A stretch of 64,000 nt of DNA from Cyanoderma ruficeps (lineage: Eukaryota > Chordata > Aves > Passeriformes > Timaliidae): assembly GCA_008694505.1 (NCBI GenBank), contig VZDJ01000097.1, positions 966,591 through 1,030,590 on the forward strand, given 5' to 3'. Positions 47,395 through 59,389 of this stretch are shown here, in pieces; the stretch's first letter is position 1; every line of letters begins with the position of its first letter. Below the pieces are notes generated by a model. That model made no database searches. It was not told the origin of the DNA and was given only the letters and a program-made list of their open reading frames with translations. Position numbers and translations under genes: made by a program.

Positions 47395-47498
47395 GCACAA
47401 GGGCCAGGCTGGTGGGACTTGGAGCAGCCTGGTCTAGTGGGAGGAACCAGAGGGGCTTTAAGGTCCCTCCCAGCCCAAATCTTATGTGGTTCTGCAAA
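47395..47498 (+). mobile_element. CR1 LINE 3' end fragment
   Basis: ggtgggacttggagcagcct, ggtctagtgggaggaaccag, aggggctttaaggtccctcc and cagcccaaatcttatgtggt. Confidence 0.85.
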
Positions 47499-47691
47499 GA
47501 CAACAATCCACCTTTGCAGGCCAAACAAGGCTAACCTAGAAGGGTAATAAAGGATTCCTGTGGCTTCCTTGGAGGCTTTAGATGGTTATTATCCTATTAG
47601 CTGCAAATATTGTAAAAGCAACCACCAAATGTTTTGGAGTCAACAGCTTGTCGTGGAAATAAAGTGTTCATCTCCCCATGAGCAGTGTGTG

Positions 47692-48085
47692 GATCACAGA
47701 ATCATGGTGGAGTCACTGAGGCTGGAAAAGCCCTCCAAGACCATCGAGTCCAACCTGTGACTGATCCCCACCTTGTCACCAGCCCAGAGCCCTGAGTGCC
47801 ACATCCAGGCATTCCTTGAGCACCTCCAGGGATGAGGATTCCAAACCTCCCTGGGCAGCCCCTGCCAAGTCCTGACCACCCTTTCCACGGGGAATTTCAT
47901 CCTGGTGTCCAACCTGAGCCTCCCCTGGCCCAGCCTGAGGCCGTTCCCTCTCCTCCTGTCCCTGTTCCCTGGGAGCAGAGCCCGACCCCCCCGGCTGTCC
48001 CCTCCTGGCAGGGACTTGTGCAGAGCCACAAGGTCCCTCCTGAGCCTCCTTTGCTCCAGGCTCAGCCCCTTCCCAGCTCCCTCAA
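47692..48085 (-). mobile_element. CR1 LINE 3' fragment (about 390 bp), well preserved
   Basis: Reverse-oriented: atcacagaatcatggtggag, aagccctccaagaccatcga, gagtgccacatccaggcatt, cacctccagggatgagga, ccgttccctctcctcctgtc, ccctcctggcagggacttgt and agccacaaggtccctcctga. The best-preserved CR1 copy in the window. Confidence 0.93.
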
Positions 48086-51000
48086 CTGGTTTTCATATGA
48101 TTTAGTGTCTACCTCCTTCCCCAGCTTCGTTGCCCTTTTCTGCCCTTTTTTCCCAGCCCCTCAAATGAGGAGTGTGAAAGGATTCATGCCAAATTCATCT
48201 ATAAACTGGAGCCCCCAGTGGAACTGGTGTGGCTCCTGCTAAAACATTTAAAGCCCAAGTTGAGTAAGAAAGGGGGAGTGACAGGACTCCACGTTGGTGC
48301 TCTCCAGGCATTTTACTCACTATTTCCAGCCCACACAGAATCACCTTCACACTTCTGCACCCCAGGCCCAGCTGCACTTCCCTGAGAAAGGAAATTATCT
48401 CCTTGGAGGAGTCAGACCTGCTTGGTCAGCACAAGGCGCTTTGAGACACCTGTGTGAGAGGAACTGAGGGTCTGTTAAAATGGGAAGAGACAGGTTTTTC
48501 TCCCACTCCCACACCTCAGGAGTTACTCTGGGTGAATGGCACTGAGATAAGAGTGAGCAGAAACAGATGTGGAGCACAGCTACAAACAGGATGTGAAAAT
48601 AAACTCATTACTCCATCTGCCCACCGTAAACAGCGTGAAATTAGCAGGGAGTGAGGAATAAAACTCCAGACAAATGGCCTTTTAAAGAGAGCAGAGGGAG
48701 CTGGAAGGGCTGCTGTTAGAAAAGCTGAGACACAGAAAGCCCCAGCCACGCACAGCTCGGTGCCTATCCCAATTCCCTGGGCAGTCAAGGAGAAGGAAAA
48801 CCCTGCGGCACAGAGCCTGCCAGGAGCTATTTTTGAAGGCAGAACCAGAAAGGCCCCTCCATCTTTGGGAGAGAAGACCTAATATTGCTCTTGTCCCTGC
48901 CTGTTAGGAAGCACTATCAATTTTATAAGTCATGGAGATTTATTTTTTTCCCTAAGAGGTGCTGTCTTAATGTTGCATAAAATTACTCTCTCAGGGGCAG
49001 TGTGAGGAGAAAAACGTGGTGTTATGTTGTCTCAGTTGCAAAGACATTGCTAACAATAAAAGCCCCTGAATGATTTGGGTTTTAAGTGACACAATTACGG
49101 AACGGGTCATTCGTGACACTCCAAGTGGCTTCAAGCACCTCTGCCATAAAGTCTGAATGGGAGTGTTTTATGCTGTGGGTTTGGGCTGTAAATATTCACC
49201 CCTGGCCTTTGTTCTATGAAGCAAGGCTCAGTCTGAGGATATATTTACTTAAAATTTTGCAGGAAAATTTCTCAAATGGTCAATCTGCTTGATTTATTTA
49301 AAGTGAGATCCCAAAGTGTTTTACAGCTTTTACAGGCTGGTTGTGTTTATAACCATCCTGGGGAGTATCTTCTGCAATTCATGTAGCGGAGAAAGGGAAG
49401 GAAGGTCATAATTTCTATTTTAACCTACTTTTCTAGCAGCTGACAGGACACTGACAAAGTCATCTCTTCTAGAATACAACCTGCTGGGCTTTATCCTCAT
49501 TCAGAGGAGATCCTTTGGAGAAAGCCAGAGTAAAATAAGCCAAGTGTTTTTTCCTTTATTCCTATGGATTCTGCTCAGATATGTTCTCTAGCTCATTTTA
49601 TGGATCTCAGTGAAATTGCAAATTGCCCAAATGATATTTCAAGGAAACTGGTTCCCTGTGTTCGAAGTTCTTCAGTATATGACAGCCCAAGGCAGAGTTT
49701 CCCACATGTTGGGAATAATTTCTCTCTCCACGTTTGGCAGATCCAAACCAGCCTTGAGTGCTAAATAAACCAGGTCTATGAATAAATCAGGGGCAGGAGA
49801 ACCTAAATTTGAGATGGTGTGAGGTTTGAAATACCTGAAAACTTGACGTTGGCCATGAGGCACTTTGAAATAGTCTGCAGTTAGATGAAAGGTTTCTCAT
49901 TTGAGATTCCACTGGGATATTTCAGGAGGAAACCTCCTGGTGGGTTCACCCAAAGTCTGTGATAAACATAATTGAAGTATCTGAACTCCAGCTGCTACTT
50001 TCTACTCTAATCAAGAGCAACAGAGGCAGCTCCTCCTTAGCAAACACACTGTGACTGCTGAGGGAGCAGAAATGGATATACTGGGCTCCAGTGCTGAACT
50101 GGGATGTGCAGAAATTAAGGAAAGGTAGCAGTTGGAAGGCAGAAAAGGGAACTTTATGAAGAGGTCTGTACAGTCATGGAGAAGGCAGAGATTTCATGAA
50201 GCCCTCAGAGATGGAGATCAGGGACTCACATTTTTCTCAGGAAGCAGGATTTTCCAATATTGTCCAAGCTGGGTCTCACCAGAAGCAGACACTGGAGGGA
50301 GTCAAAAAGCAGACTGTCTTTTCTCTCCTTCCCCTTCTGGTTCCTATCCAAAGAGGAGACAAGTTATGTTAGAGACAGAGAGTTCCTTTGGGAAGTATTT
50401 GAGAAATTCTCCTTCAAGGTCATGACAGCAGTTTCTGTTTTTATAGTACAGCAGGATCCAAAATTACTGTATGGGCACTGGAACTGACTCTCCCCTTCCA
50501 TAAACCAGGTTTGCCTCTCCCTCACTCTCCCAAGCCGTGGTGCAGTCATGCCTGAGCTGTGTCAAATGCTCCAGACCATCACACCAGTCACCTCTCTGCC
50601 ACCTGGGTGCCACACCACCACGTCCTGCTGAGCACAGCTGAGCTGCTGGCCCTGCCCTTTGCCAGGAGCAGTGATGCAGCCATGAGCCTTGGGGTGGGCA
50701 CATCCCCAGGAGCCAGGCTGGACGTGTCTAGCCTGCTTTAGAGAGGAGGAGCAGTAAATAACACGGGATTGATTTGCTCCTGGCACCGAGGCACAGCACC
50801 ACTGAGCCATGATTAACTAATTTATTGGTGTACATGTAGCAATAACATCTTTCTCACAGGCTTTGGGCTCTCCTCTCCAAATGGGGAACACAGCATTTTC
50901 TGTTGGTAAAGGAACTGTGAAGACAATTTACAAAAGCTCGGAAAAAGCCAAGACAGGAACAGTGGGAGTCCTGGGGAGATGGTGACAGTGAACAAGGGCC

Positions 51001-51279
51001 AACTCCTGGGATATATGTGGGCTGACTACATGTCAAAACACCCACACAGAGCCATTTATAGCTGCAGGAAGGTGTAGGCACAGCTCAATCATGTTCAAGG
51101 AGCAAAGGCCAGGGTCTCCATGACACTAGGCTACTGTTAACTTTGGAGAGCAGAAATGAGAGACAGAGCTGGGAAAGAAAGGGTTTGAAAATATTTTTGT
51201 TCTCCAAGAAGGAAAAATCAATCATCAGGAACTGGTCGAGTTTCTGCCACTTATAGTCCTGCTACCAGGCTGATCCTGC
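48086..51279. other. Unique AT-balanced sequence upstream of the D1 exon
   Basis: No tandem arrays, CR1 tails or exon signatures. It is presumably intron 1 or 5' flank of GFRA4. I found no signal-peptide exon here. Confidence 0.4.
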
Positions 51280-51355
51280 CATAGAACCATGGAATGATTT
51301 GGGCTGGAAGGAACCTCAAAGATCATCTGGTTCCACCTCTCTGCCATGGGCAGGT
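51280..51355 (-). mobile_element. CR1 LINE 3' end fragment
   Basis: Reverse tail: tagaaccatggaatgatttg, ggctggaaggaacctcaaag, atcatctggttccacctctc and tgccatgggcagg. Confidence 0.9.
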
Positions 51356-51685
51356 GTTGTTGTAGGACATGAAAGAAAGATGAGAGACTCTGAATATTTT
51401 AAAAGGCAAAGAGCATAGAAAAAAGGCTTTATTGTCTAATTCTTACTACCTTTTATAAGGTGTTCTGGTACAGACTTAAAATGATTTGTGAATAGGAACG
51501 ACACCTCTCTGATCCCATTGGTTAAACCAGAGAAACAGTAAAACACCACCTGGAGAAAGATTGTTTTGAGAGAGTTACTTGCCAAGATTGTTTTGCGAAG
51601 AAGCTTTCTTGAGAAATTTTTCCTTGGGAAAAAGTGAGCAGCTGCTAGCAGGCTGCAATCTCTCAGAGCCAGAAATATCAGGCCT

Positions 51686-51795
51686 ACAGGCAGGGACACC
51701 TTCCACTGTCCCAGGTTGCTCAGAGCTCCATCCAACCTGGCCCTGGACACTTGCAGGGATGGGACATCCCAGGCTCCCCTGGGCAGCCTGGAAGC
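51686..51795 (-). mobile_element. CR1 LINE fragment 70 bp upstream of the D1 exon
   Basis: Reverse-oriented internal 3' piece: gcagggacaccttccactgt, cccaggttgctcagagctcc, atccaacctggccctggaca and cccaggctcccctgggcagc. Its end lies about 70 bp before the GFRA4 acceptor. Confidence 0.8.
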
Positions 51796-51865
51796 AGGAG
51801 ATTGCAGGAGATACGTTTCCCGCGGGGCTGCTCCGCGCACTGACGGCCTCTCCGTTCCCTTGCAG

Positions 51866-52144
51866 GCGGCATGGCGCAGGCTGCGGGCTCCAGCAGGGAC
51901 TGCCTGCAGGCGGGGGAATCCTGCACCACGGACCCGGTGTGCAGCGCCAAGTTCCGCACGCTGCGCCAGTGCATCGCCGGCAACGGCGCCAACAAGCTGG
52001 GCCCGGGCGCCAAGAGCCAGTGCCGCAGCACGGTGAGCGCCCTGCTCTCCAGCCAGCTCTACGGCTGCAAGTGCAAGCGCGGCATGAAGAAGGAGAAGCA
52101 CTGCCTGAGCGTCTACTGGAGCATCCACCACACGCTGATGGAAG
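51866..52144 (+). CDS. GFRA4: GFRA4 exon encoding cysteine-rich domain D1
   Basis: Internal coding exon of a GDNF-family receptor alpha, a GPI-anchored cell-surface co-receptor that binds a GDNF-family ligand and recruits RET. The acceptor is a pyrimidine tract ending ttgcag before 51866 and the donor is GTCAGT at 52145. The exon starts with two bases of a split codon and ends with one. It encodes 92 full codons from [12 protein letters not shown] to IHHTLME and includes the family signature [12 protein letters not shown]. Eight cysteines match the D1 pattern of GFRA1 and GFRA2. The sequence after the stop at 51841 gives a first ATG at 51871, but MAQAAGSS is not a signal peptide, so a 5' exon must supply one. 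I recall the chicken GFRA4 protein carrying this same MAQAA stretch, while mammalian GFRA4 lacks D1. Family assignment is very secure; the GFRA4 subtype rests mainly on the D2/D3 exons. Confidence 0.93.
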
Positions 52145-52289
52145 GTCAGTAGGACGGGGCGCTCCCTTCTGATGAGTTTCCTAAACGGGAATTGCTCACG
52201 GGCCGTTCTACACAGCTCTGAAATTACTGAAAAACTATCCTGTGTTATCCTGCTCTGTCCCAAGACATACTGATAGGGCACGAGGGAAG

Positions 52290-52535
52290 AGCATGGAGCT
52301 GTGTTGGAGAGGGTTAGGTTGGATATCAGGGAAAGGTTCTTCCCCCAGAAGGTCTCGGGCACTGCCCAGGCTCCCCGGGGAAGGGGCACGGTCCGAAGGC
52401 TGCCAGAGCTCCATTTGAGTAACGCTCTCAGGCACAGGGTGGGATTGTTGAGGAGTCCTGTGTAGGGCCAGGAGTTGGACTTGAGGTCCCTGTGGGCCCC
52501 TTCCAACTCAAGAGATGTGATGATCCTATTGATCC
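52290..52535 (+). mobile_element. CR1 LINE 3' fragment in GFRA4 intron
   Basis: ttaggttggatatcagggaa, aggttcttcccccagaaggt, ggcactgcccaggctccccg, cagggtgggattgttgagga, ggacttgaggtccctgtggg, ccccttccaactcaagagat and a degenerate tail. Confidence 0.9.
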
Positions 52536-53427
52536 CCATGGTATTGACATTCTGGGGAAAGCAGTACTGAAAACCTGAGATGCCTCCTTTTTCTTTAACC
52601 CAACCTCTCTTTTATGACATTTTCAATATACATTGAGATTTTTTCCTGGAGAAATGCTCAGCCTATTTTGTATCTAAGTATGTTAACCAAGACTGTGAAC
52701 ACTGTAGATTTTACAGAAACACAACATAAAGCACAGGCATTGAGGAAAAACAGCATGAACTTAAAAAAAACCCACTCTCTTGGAATGTCTCAAGTGCACC
52801 AGTATCTTTGGGTTAGTGAAGATTTGGGGCTGGTGACATCAAGTTGGAACTTAAAGTGCTCCCAGAGCCAGTTCTCAATAAGTTTGGATTTTGACGTTTT
52901 TTAAGAGTCACCATAAAATTGCACCTCAGTGACCATAACTCTTCCTTGTCAGGCTGGTGAGTATTTTATGCACCATGAAAATTAAAATGGGAATTAAACA
53001 GACCCTTCCAGCCATGGGCTGTGAAACACTGCTGGCTGAAACCCAAAAGGAAAAGTGCAAGGGTGAGACCACAGCCCAAAACAAAGAGGATGGACCCTAC
53101 ATGCTTGCCAGGATGGAAATGCTGATCAAGTTCCAGGAAGCTTTCAGCTGCCAGAGCTTGCAGGGTGCAGGGCATGGTGCTATGAACTGACTGGGGAAAA
53201 ACAAGACCTCAGCACCCTCCAGTATCTGGCCTTTCCCATAATTATGTGTCAGACTTGTTTCCATTGGAGGGAAGCCTGGGGAAGAAGTGCCAATCCAGCT
53301 TCTCCATTCATCTCCATGGGCCATGTCACAGCCCCTTCCCAGCTGACCTTCATGGCTCAAACTTTGGAACAGGTCACCTGTGACATGGCTGTGCAGGGCA
53401 CTGCTGCCATGAGGGTTTCCAGCTCTG
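52536..53427. other. GFRA4 intron, unique
   Basis: Part of the intron between the D1 and linker exons. No feature recognised. Confidence 0.5.
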
Positions 53428-53512
53428 GGACACAGAATGGTTTATGTTGGAAGGGACCTGAAAGACCATCTGGTTCCCAGCCCCTGCAGGGAGGGACAGC
53501 TTCCACTGGAAG
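53428..53512 (-). mobile_element. CR1 LINE 3' end fragment in GFRA4 intron
   Basis: Reverse tail: gggacacagaatggtttatg, ttggaagggacctgaaagac, catctggttcccagcccctg and gagggacagcttcc. Confidence 0.88.
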
Positions 53513-55050
53513 GAAGAGAAGAGAGAGGCTGGCAAGGAGTGCTGAGAGCAGGTGGGGGCCAGCGCTGGGTCTCCAGATGCAGAGTAGCAGTTTGGTGTGG
53601 GATGGACTCCCTGCCCAGTGTCTTGGTCACCTTGGGAGTGACTGGGAGAGGGCTGTTCCTGGAGGCTGACAACAGCTCCACTGCACTTCTCCACTGTCGT
53701 GCCCTGAGCCCCACACTTCTTCAAACAACTGACTTCATTTGCAATGCAGATTCACACCCCAAACTTTTGATTTCCTTGCCTTAATTTCCCCAGGGAGATA
53801 TATTTCGTAGCAGTCCCATGTTTCAGAGTCCCTACACATGTTTAATTGACTGAGAAAGGAAGCTAATCCACACGGTCCATGTAGAGCTTTGTTTCTCAAT
53901 CACACATACCCAGGAGGCTGCAAAAAGCTTCCTAGAAACCCTCTTGCAAAAACAATTGTGGAATTGCATGCTCAGGGAATTTACAAAACACACTATTTAC
54001 TCAGCTTCTCCTGAGCACCCCCGTGTTCAGCCACCTTCCCATTTAGAGACACAATAACATGATGACAACCCAATAACAACTCTCTGATAAGGTGCTTTAT
54101 CATCAGGACATAAAACTGTTATGCTGGAAAATACAAACGGGCCCCTCTCCAGTCAGTAACGATGCAAGATATTTCAATGAAGGTGTAAAGCTGCCTTGTA
54201 ATGCAACGGTGGTAATTGCACAGGGCTGTGGACACTGCAGCCATTTCTTCCTGCCCACAGCTGGAGGTCAGCATATGCCTGGAGCGTGAGGTTGGATACT
54301 CCTTTTATCCCAGCCAGTACATCTGCTGCTGCTGTCCACATCCATCTAAATGTCTAATAAAACACCAACAGGTACTGAGCTGCTTGCTTCAATAGTATTC
54401 CATGGTATCCATCAGGATGATGGGGCATTACAGACCATTGCACAGATGAAAGGGTAGCACCAGTTGAATAAAATCAGGCTCCCAGAGACTTAAAAACAAA
54501 GAGAGGACATTTCTGTGGGAGCTGTGTGTTATTAGCTTTGTGCCAAGTAAGAAAAGGCTGTTGGCAAGGAGAAAGGGAAAGGTGACAGTAAACACAGAGT
54601 GTGTTATCACACACATAATCCTGTGCACAGCCTGTCTGTGTCCTAAAAAGAGGTGAGGACCTTTGACCCAGGGAGGGCCATAGAAGAAACAGCAATAATG
54701 GTGATGGAAACCCTGTGTGTTTCAGGAGCTGGTGATTTGAGCTCTGCCTGTGAGCAGGAGCCTGTGCTACAGCCTGGTGTCCTCTCTGGCAATCCTGCAG
54801 TTCCTGACAGGCTGCCCCACTCCAAAACCGAGATATATTTTCAAGAGCCAGTTACATTCTATGCCCTTCCCCAAGGATGTGTCCCCACACCTGTTCCCAT
54901 GACTCTGAGTATCCATTTCCTTGTGGCCTTTAGAGCAAAGTCCCCTTGGACTCACCAAACAATCTCTCACTGCAGATGTCGAACCTCGTGCATCGCAGCC
55001 ACCCCTCAGGAGCCTCATCTGCCTTCTCACCAACTTCTCTCTTCCCCCAG
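53513..55050. other. GFRA4 intron, unique
   Basis: Rest of the intron before the linker exon. No feature beyond its acceptor. Confidence 0.5.
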
Positions 55051-55131
55051 GCATGAATGTCCTGGAGAGTTCCCCTTACGAGCCGTTTGTGCGGGGCTTT
55101 GATTACGTCCGGCTGGCGTCCATCACTGCAG
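55051..55131 (+). CDS. GFRA4: GFRA4 small linker exon between D1 and D2
   Basis: An 81-bp exon following a 2.9-kb intron. The acceptor is tctcttcccccag and the donor is GTGGGT at 55132. It completes the split glycine codon from the D1 exon, encodes [18 protein letters not shown] then VRLASITA, and leaves one base for the next exon. The SPYEP motif is a hallmark of the D1-D2 linker in GFRA1 (EDSPYEP) and GFRA2 (EASPYEP). No cysteines occur, as expected for a linker. The reading frame fits both neighbours exactly. The exon is too short to be found by open-frame length alone; it is identified by motif, splice sites and phase. Confidence 0.93.
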
Positions 55132-58100
55132 GTGGGTGTTGGGGATGCTCTGACACCTCCTGGGGCCCGCAGGGAGGGCCCGGCTGTGGGGCCAAGTGCT
55201 GCAGGCAGGGAAATCTTTGTGCTCCTTGTGAGCACTGCATGGTTCAGCTCTAGCAGTTGTTCTCCCAAGGAGCTGCCTCTGATTCCTGTGCTAAACTGTT
55301 ACATGTTCTGGGAAAAAACACTTGAGATCTTTGTCTTTTGGCTGTTTCATTGTTTGGCGGTTTCTGTGGAGGGCTGGGACTTAGAGATGTGGTACAAAGA
55401 CCCCTTCCAATGACCCATCCCAGGCACAGTCATTCTCCATGGCAGGTGGATGATCTGTTCCATGCACACACCTCATCAAACAGGAGCTGCTTGGGCATTG
55501 TTAGGTTTGAGAAGGTGCTTCCCCATCAGTCACAGGATCAAACTCTGCTGGAAAAAGGGTCAATAACTCAACCTTTGTGTTGATCCCAGCCACAGCCTTT
55601 AACCACCTGCCCTGAGGGCAACCTCAGGACCCAGAGCCATGTTCTGCTCTGCATCTAATCCTGTTAATAGCTGAGCAGAGCAGCCTGACACCTTTTAACT
55701 CCTCAAGGACTCAGCAGTTCAAAGGTCAGTGGGGCTGCCAATGACCTGTCCCTCACCGATGGCACAGCCTGTGCACCAGAACTGTTGGGAAGCTTTACCA
55801 AGAATGGGTATTTCACCAAAATACCTGTCTGGGAGCAGGTAATGTGCTCCTCCTGTGTCTCTGACAGATGTGCCCAGACAGCTTTTCCAAAGGTGTGCCT
55901 TGCTCTGGGGTGACATCCACAGCTGGAGTGCACCCAAGCCAGGAAGGAGCAGCATGTCCCTGCAGCTGGTGGATGTCTGCAGTCCCCACCATGGCCAGGC
56001 ACTTGTTGGGTGAAAATGTCCTGGAGCAAAGTAACCCATCAGCCCTGGACAAGTGGAGCAGAGGGGATGGGAGGTGCTCCCTGACCTCTCTCTTACTGAC
56101 TCCACCTGGCAGATTGGTGCATGGACAGGGAATTTTTTTTGCTGGGTCATGATTTTATTTACTGGAGTTTTTCCCCTTCTGCTGAATCCTAGAAAGCTTC
56201 AGAGCAAGGGGAAATCAAGGGATGGAGACTTTTATGCATGGTCAACACACTCTAAGATTTTTAAAGCAAATTGAAATAGGTTGTACAGCAAAGCAAATGG
56301 GTCCAGAGCAGCAGGGATTCTTCAAAGGATTTGGCATCCACTTAGAGACACTAAATTTCTTAACCTTTTTGTCCTTATTTATACTAATCAATATTTTCTA
56401 TTACGTAACTTACGACCTGTTGCCCTCTGCCTATCCAGTGTCCAGGGTCATGTGGTCAACACTGCCAAAGGACCCTCTTTCAAATCTACCAAAAAGAAAT
56501 CCAAGAGCTTGTTGAAACATAAGACACCCCTGTGACCATAGGCCAAGTGAACAACAGGTATATTAAGCTAAATTTTACATAACCAATATATGGCCACTAC
56601 TAAAACTGTACAAATGGAACCATATTCTTCCATTCTAATTGTAGCAGTGATTTAAAAAGCACATCCTCTGGTGTTGCGTGGGAAGAGGAGAAAATCCAGC
56701 ATGTTCCCTGTGATTTATTGGCTGAATGGGTGATGAAACCCTTCCAAGTAACTGTTTCCTACACGTTAGTTGGCAGCTCCCCAGCATAAACCGATGCTCT
56801 GACAATATTCATCTCTGGGCAGTTTTAAAGGTGAGTATTTAGTGATGGGATCACAACAAGCAAAACTTTCACCTATCATAAAATAACTGAAAAACTTGGA
56901 ATTTGTCTTCCAGCTCACTGTAAGCAACAGGGGGCAACAGGAGGGGGAAAATAAATGCTGGGAGATGGAGCATCTGATAAAGTCAGGGAAATAAAGGAGG
57001 GCAGCCAGCTCTCAAGTGTTCAGGGAGACTGTCAATGTTTTAACACTTGTCAGCAGTCACTGGCTGGTTTTAACTCCCAGTCAAAGATAGGGCTTGACTC
57101 TGCATTGGGAATTTATCATTCTGGGGATTTTTCCTCAGTGGAAAAATCTTTCTCTGCTGGGGAGGAAGTCCTTCTGGTGTGCTGCAAGTCATGATTTTAA
57201 TTCAGAGAGGTGAAAACCAGCTTCAAATTCATTTTCTCTCTCAAGCTTGAAGGACCCTTGTCTTATCTGTTTGATCAGACACAGTCTGATGTTTCCACTG
57301 ACTCCTGCCAGGGACCCTGTAGCATCTTTCCCCTCTATAAAACAGACCCCCATCCACCTCTGAAGCAGCCCTATGACGAATATTAGACAAATACCTTTCC
57401 CTCTTCCTTGTCCCTATATTTATAGAGAAGGCTGTTGAGATATAAACTCATGAGGTCTCTACTTTCCCACTGAAAACACTGTTTTTCTCATCCATCACTA
57501 CAGTTTTTGCTTTATTTTCCTGACCTTTCCCCTTGCTGCAGGTTTCCTCCACCTTCCCTGCATCCCACAGCACATGTCTGCTCTCCCACCCAGACTGGGA
57601 CATGCTTTCTCCTCCTGTTTAGGAGGGTGGACATGCAGAGTGGTTTTGCTGATGTGAGCGAAGGGTGACCCTGCAAAGGAGGAGAGCCCCACATGCAGGC
57701 AGCACCAGGTCCCAGGGGCTCGGAGCTGGGTGGTACCTCTGACCCCACCCTGTGAGGGCACTGTCACTGCTTAGGACATGGGGACACTCGGTTGGACTGG
57801 TCTGGATGGGGCACACTGTGACCCAGACAGGTCTCGCCTAGCTGGGCAGATCCTGGGGTGAACAGAGCTGCTGCCAAAGCCAGACATGACCCTTCAGAGG
57901 CCTAAGAAACTCCCTATCCAGGGCAGTGAGTTCAGGAATTGGTGCATCACCCCTGCATCAGAGACCCAGCTTTGCCCCTGGCTCAGTCTTTGATCTGGAG
58001 CAACTTGCAGAAACAAGAAGGTCCAGTGATGGAGGTCCCAACACTCGAGTGGATCCACTCATGACCATGAGTAGATGCACTTTCTAATGCCTGCTGTCTT

Positions 58101-58454
58101 CCAAGCTTCAGGCTGGCTAATTTGCATTAGTAAAGTGTTACCAGACACCCAGATTAAAGCCAAATTCATTTTATTGATTATACAAGCTTGGTGAAGTGAG
58201 GTCTGGGGGGTGAAGTCTGGTATGTGACAGTGGCACTTCTTGGGAAAAGATGAGTGTGGGAAGGGGAAGTGTGGGTCTCCTACCAGGACACGGAGAGCAA
58301 ACCCACACTTCACCCTGGCCGCTGCCTTGCTGGAGCAGGTGTGGTCCCCCGAGGGGGCCGTGGATGGAGCAGGGTGGGCAGGCAGGTCTCCGAGGTGGTG
58401 CTGCTGGCAGGGAGGTCACCTCAGAGCCACCTCACCGTGTCCCACCACCCGCAG
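55132..58454. other. GFRA4 intron between linker and D2 exons
   Basis: Unique sequence, AT-rich in 56150-57500, with no CR1 tail or tandem array. This makes it the least repeat-invaded intron here. Confidence 0.5.
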
Positions 58455-58800
58455 GCTCTGAGAACGAGGTGACACAGGTGAACCGGTGTCTGGACGCCGC
58501 CAAGGCCTGCAACGTGGATGAGATGTGCCAGCGGCTGCGGACAGAGTACGTCTCCTTCTGCATCCGGCGCCTGGCCCGGGCCGACACCTGCAACCGCTCC
58601 AAGTGCCACAAGGCCCTGCGCAAGTTCTTCGACCGCGTGCCCCCCGAGTACACCCACGAGCTGCTCTTCTGCCCCTGCGACGACACAGCCTGCGCCGAGC
58701 GCCGCCGCCAGACCATCGTCCCGGCCTGCTCCTACGAGTCCAAGGACAAGCCCAACTGCCTGGCGCCCCTGGACTCCTGCCGGGAGAACTACGTCTGCAG
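58455..58800 (+). CDS. GFRA4: GFRA4 exon encoding D2 (ligand-binding) and start of D3
   Basis: The largest exon (346 bp), following a 3.3-kb intron. The acceptor is ccacccgcag and the donor is GTAATG at 58801. It encodes [18 protein letters not shown] onward through [36 protein letters not shown] and ends at NYVC plus two bases of an arginine codon. D2 is the main ligand-contact domain in this family, and the CAERRRQT basic stretch lies in it. [15 protein letters not shown] and the spacing of the 13 cysteines are closer to GFRA4 (human has LRSEYV and THALLFCPC) than to GFRA1 or GFRA2, which have FCSC. A CNRS sequon (N-R-S) at 58592-58600 could be glycosylated; GFRA1 and GFRA2 have CNRR there. 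Third codon positions are very GC-rich. Retaining the downstream intron would give an immediate TAA stop after the arginine. Confidence 0.95.
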
Positions 58801-59389
58801 GTAATGTCTGCGGGCAGGGCTGGCCTGGGTGGGGAGCCCTGCCTCGGGCAGGCTCTGGTGACAGCGCGGTGACTGAACGACAGTGCTCACCCACAGGGTG
58901 CCCCGGGGCTGAGCCACCCCACCACAAACACAGACAGGCCGGGCCCTTCCCGTGAGCCGTGGTCTCATATCCCACAGGACGTCTTAACAGACAGAAGGAG
59001 ATGTGAGATGATCACGCTGAAGTGTTTTAGACATTTTCTATGGGTTTTTGGCTTTGGTCCTGGAGAAAGACCTGCCATAGAAACAGTTCCAGGAATACGG
59101 GGGAGGAATCCTTACAGCCACTTCCACCAGTCCATCTCCCTCACTGGCCCTCTTCCCCAGCCCAGAGCATCCTCAAGGAGCACCCAAGGTATCCTGACAG
59201 CCACAGGCACTTGTGAAGGCCTTAAAACCATGTTTGTTTGTTTCCTTGTTTAATTAGAAAAATTAATCTGTGCATGTAAAAAAGATACTCTTCTGGTGCA
59301 AGGCTGAGTGTTGGAGAGACCGTGTAGCACCTTCCAATACCTAAAAGGAGCCTCCTACAAGAGAGCAGGAGAGAGACTTTGGTCAAGAG
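58801..59389. other. GFRA4 intron, unique
   Basis: Starts with GTAATG. No feature to 59389. Confidence 0.5.

Noticed and set aside
51871..52152. Single-exon gene starting at ATG 51871 and ending at the TAG after 52150
   Set aside because: It lacks a signal peptide, the stop lies past a good donor, and the next exons join in frame.
51436..52539. 367-codon minus-strand frame opposite the D1 exon
   Set aside because: Shadow of the GC-rich GFRA4 exon plus flanking CR1 sequence; the + strand carries the splice sites and family motifs.
58250..58804. Extending the D2 exon upstream to the ATG at 58250
   Set aside because: The open frame continues into intron sequence, but the acceptor at 58451-58454 and phase match with the linker exon fix the start at 58455.
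58421..58975. 184-codon minus-strand frame opposite the D2 exon
   Set aside because: Shadow frame caused by the high GC content at third positions of the real exon.
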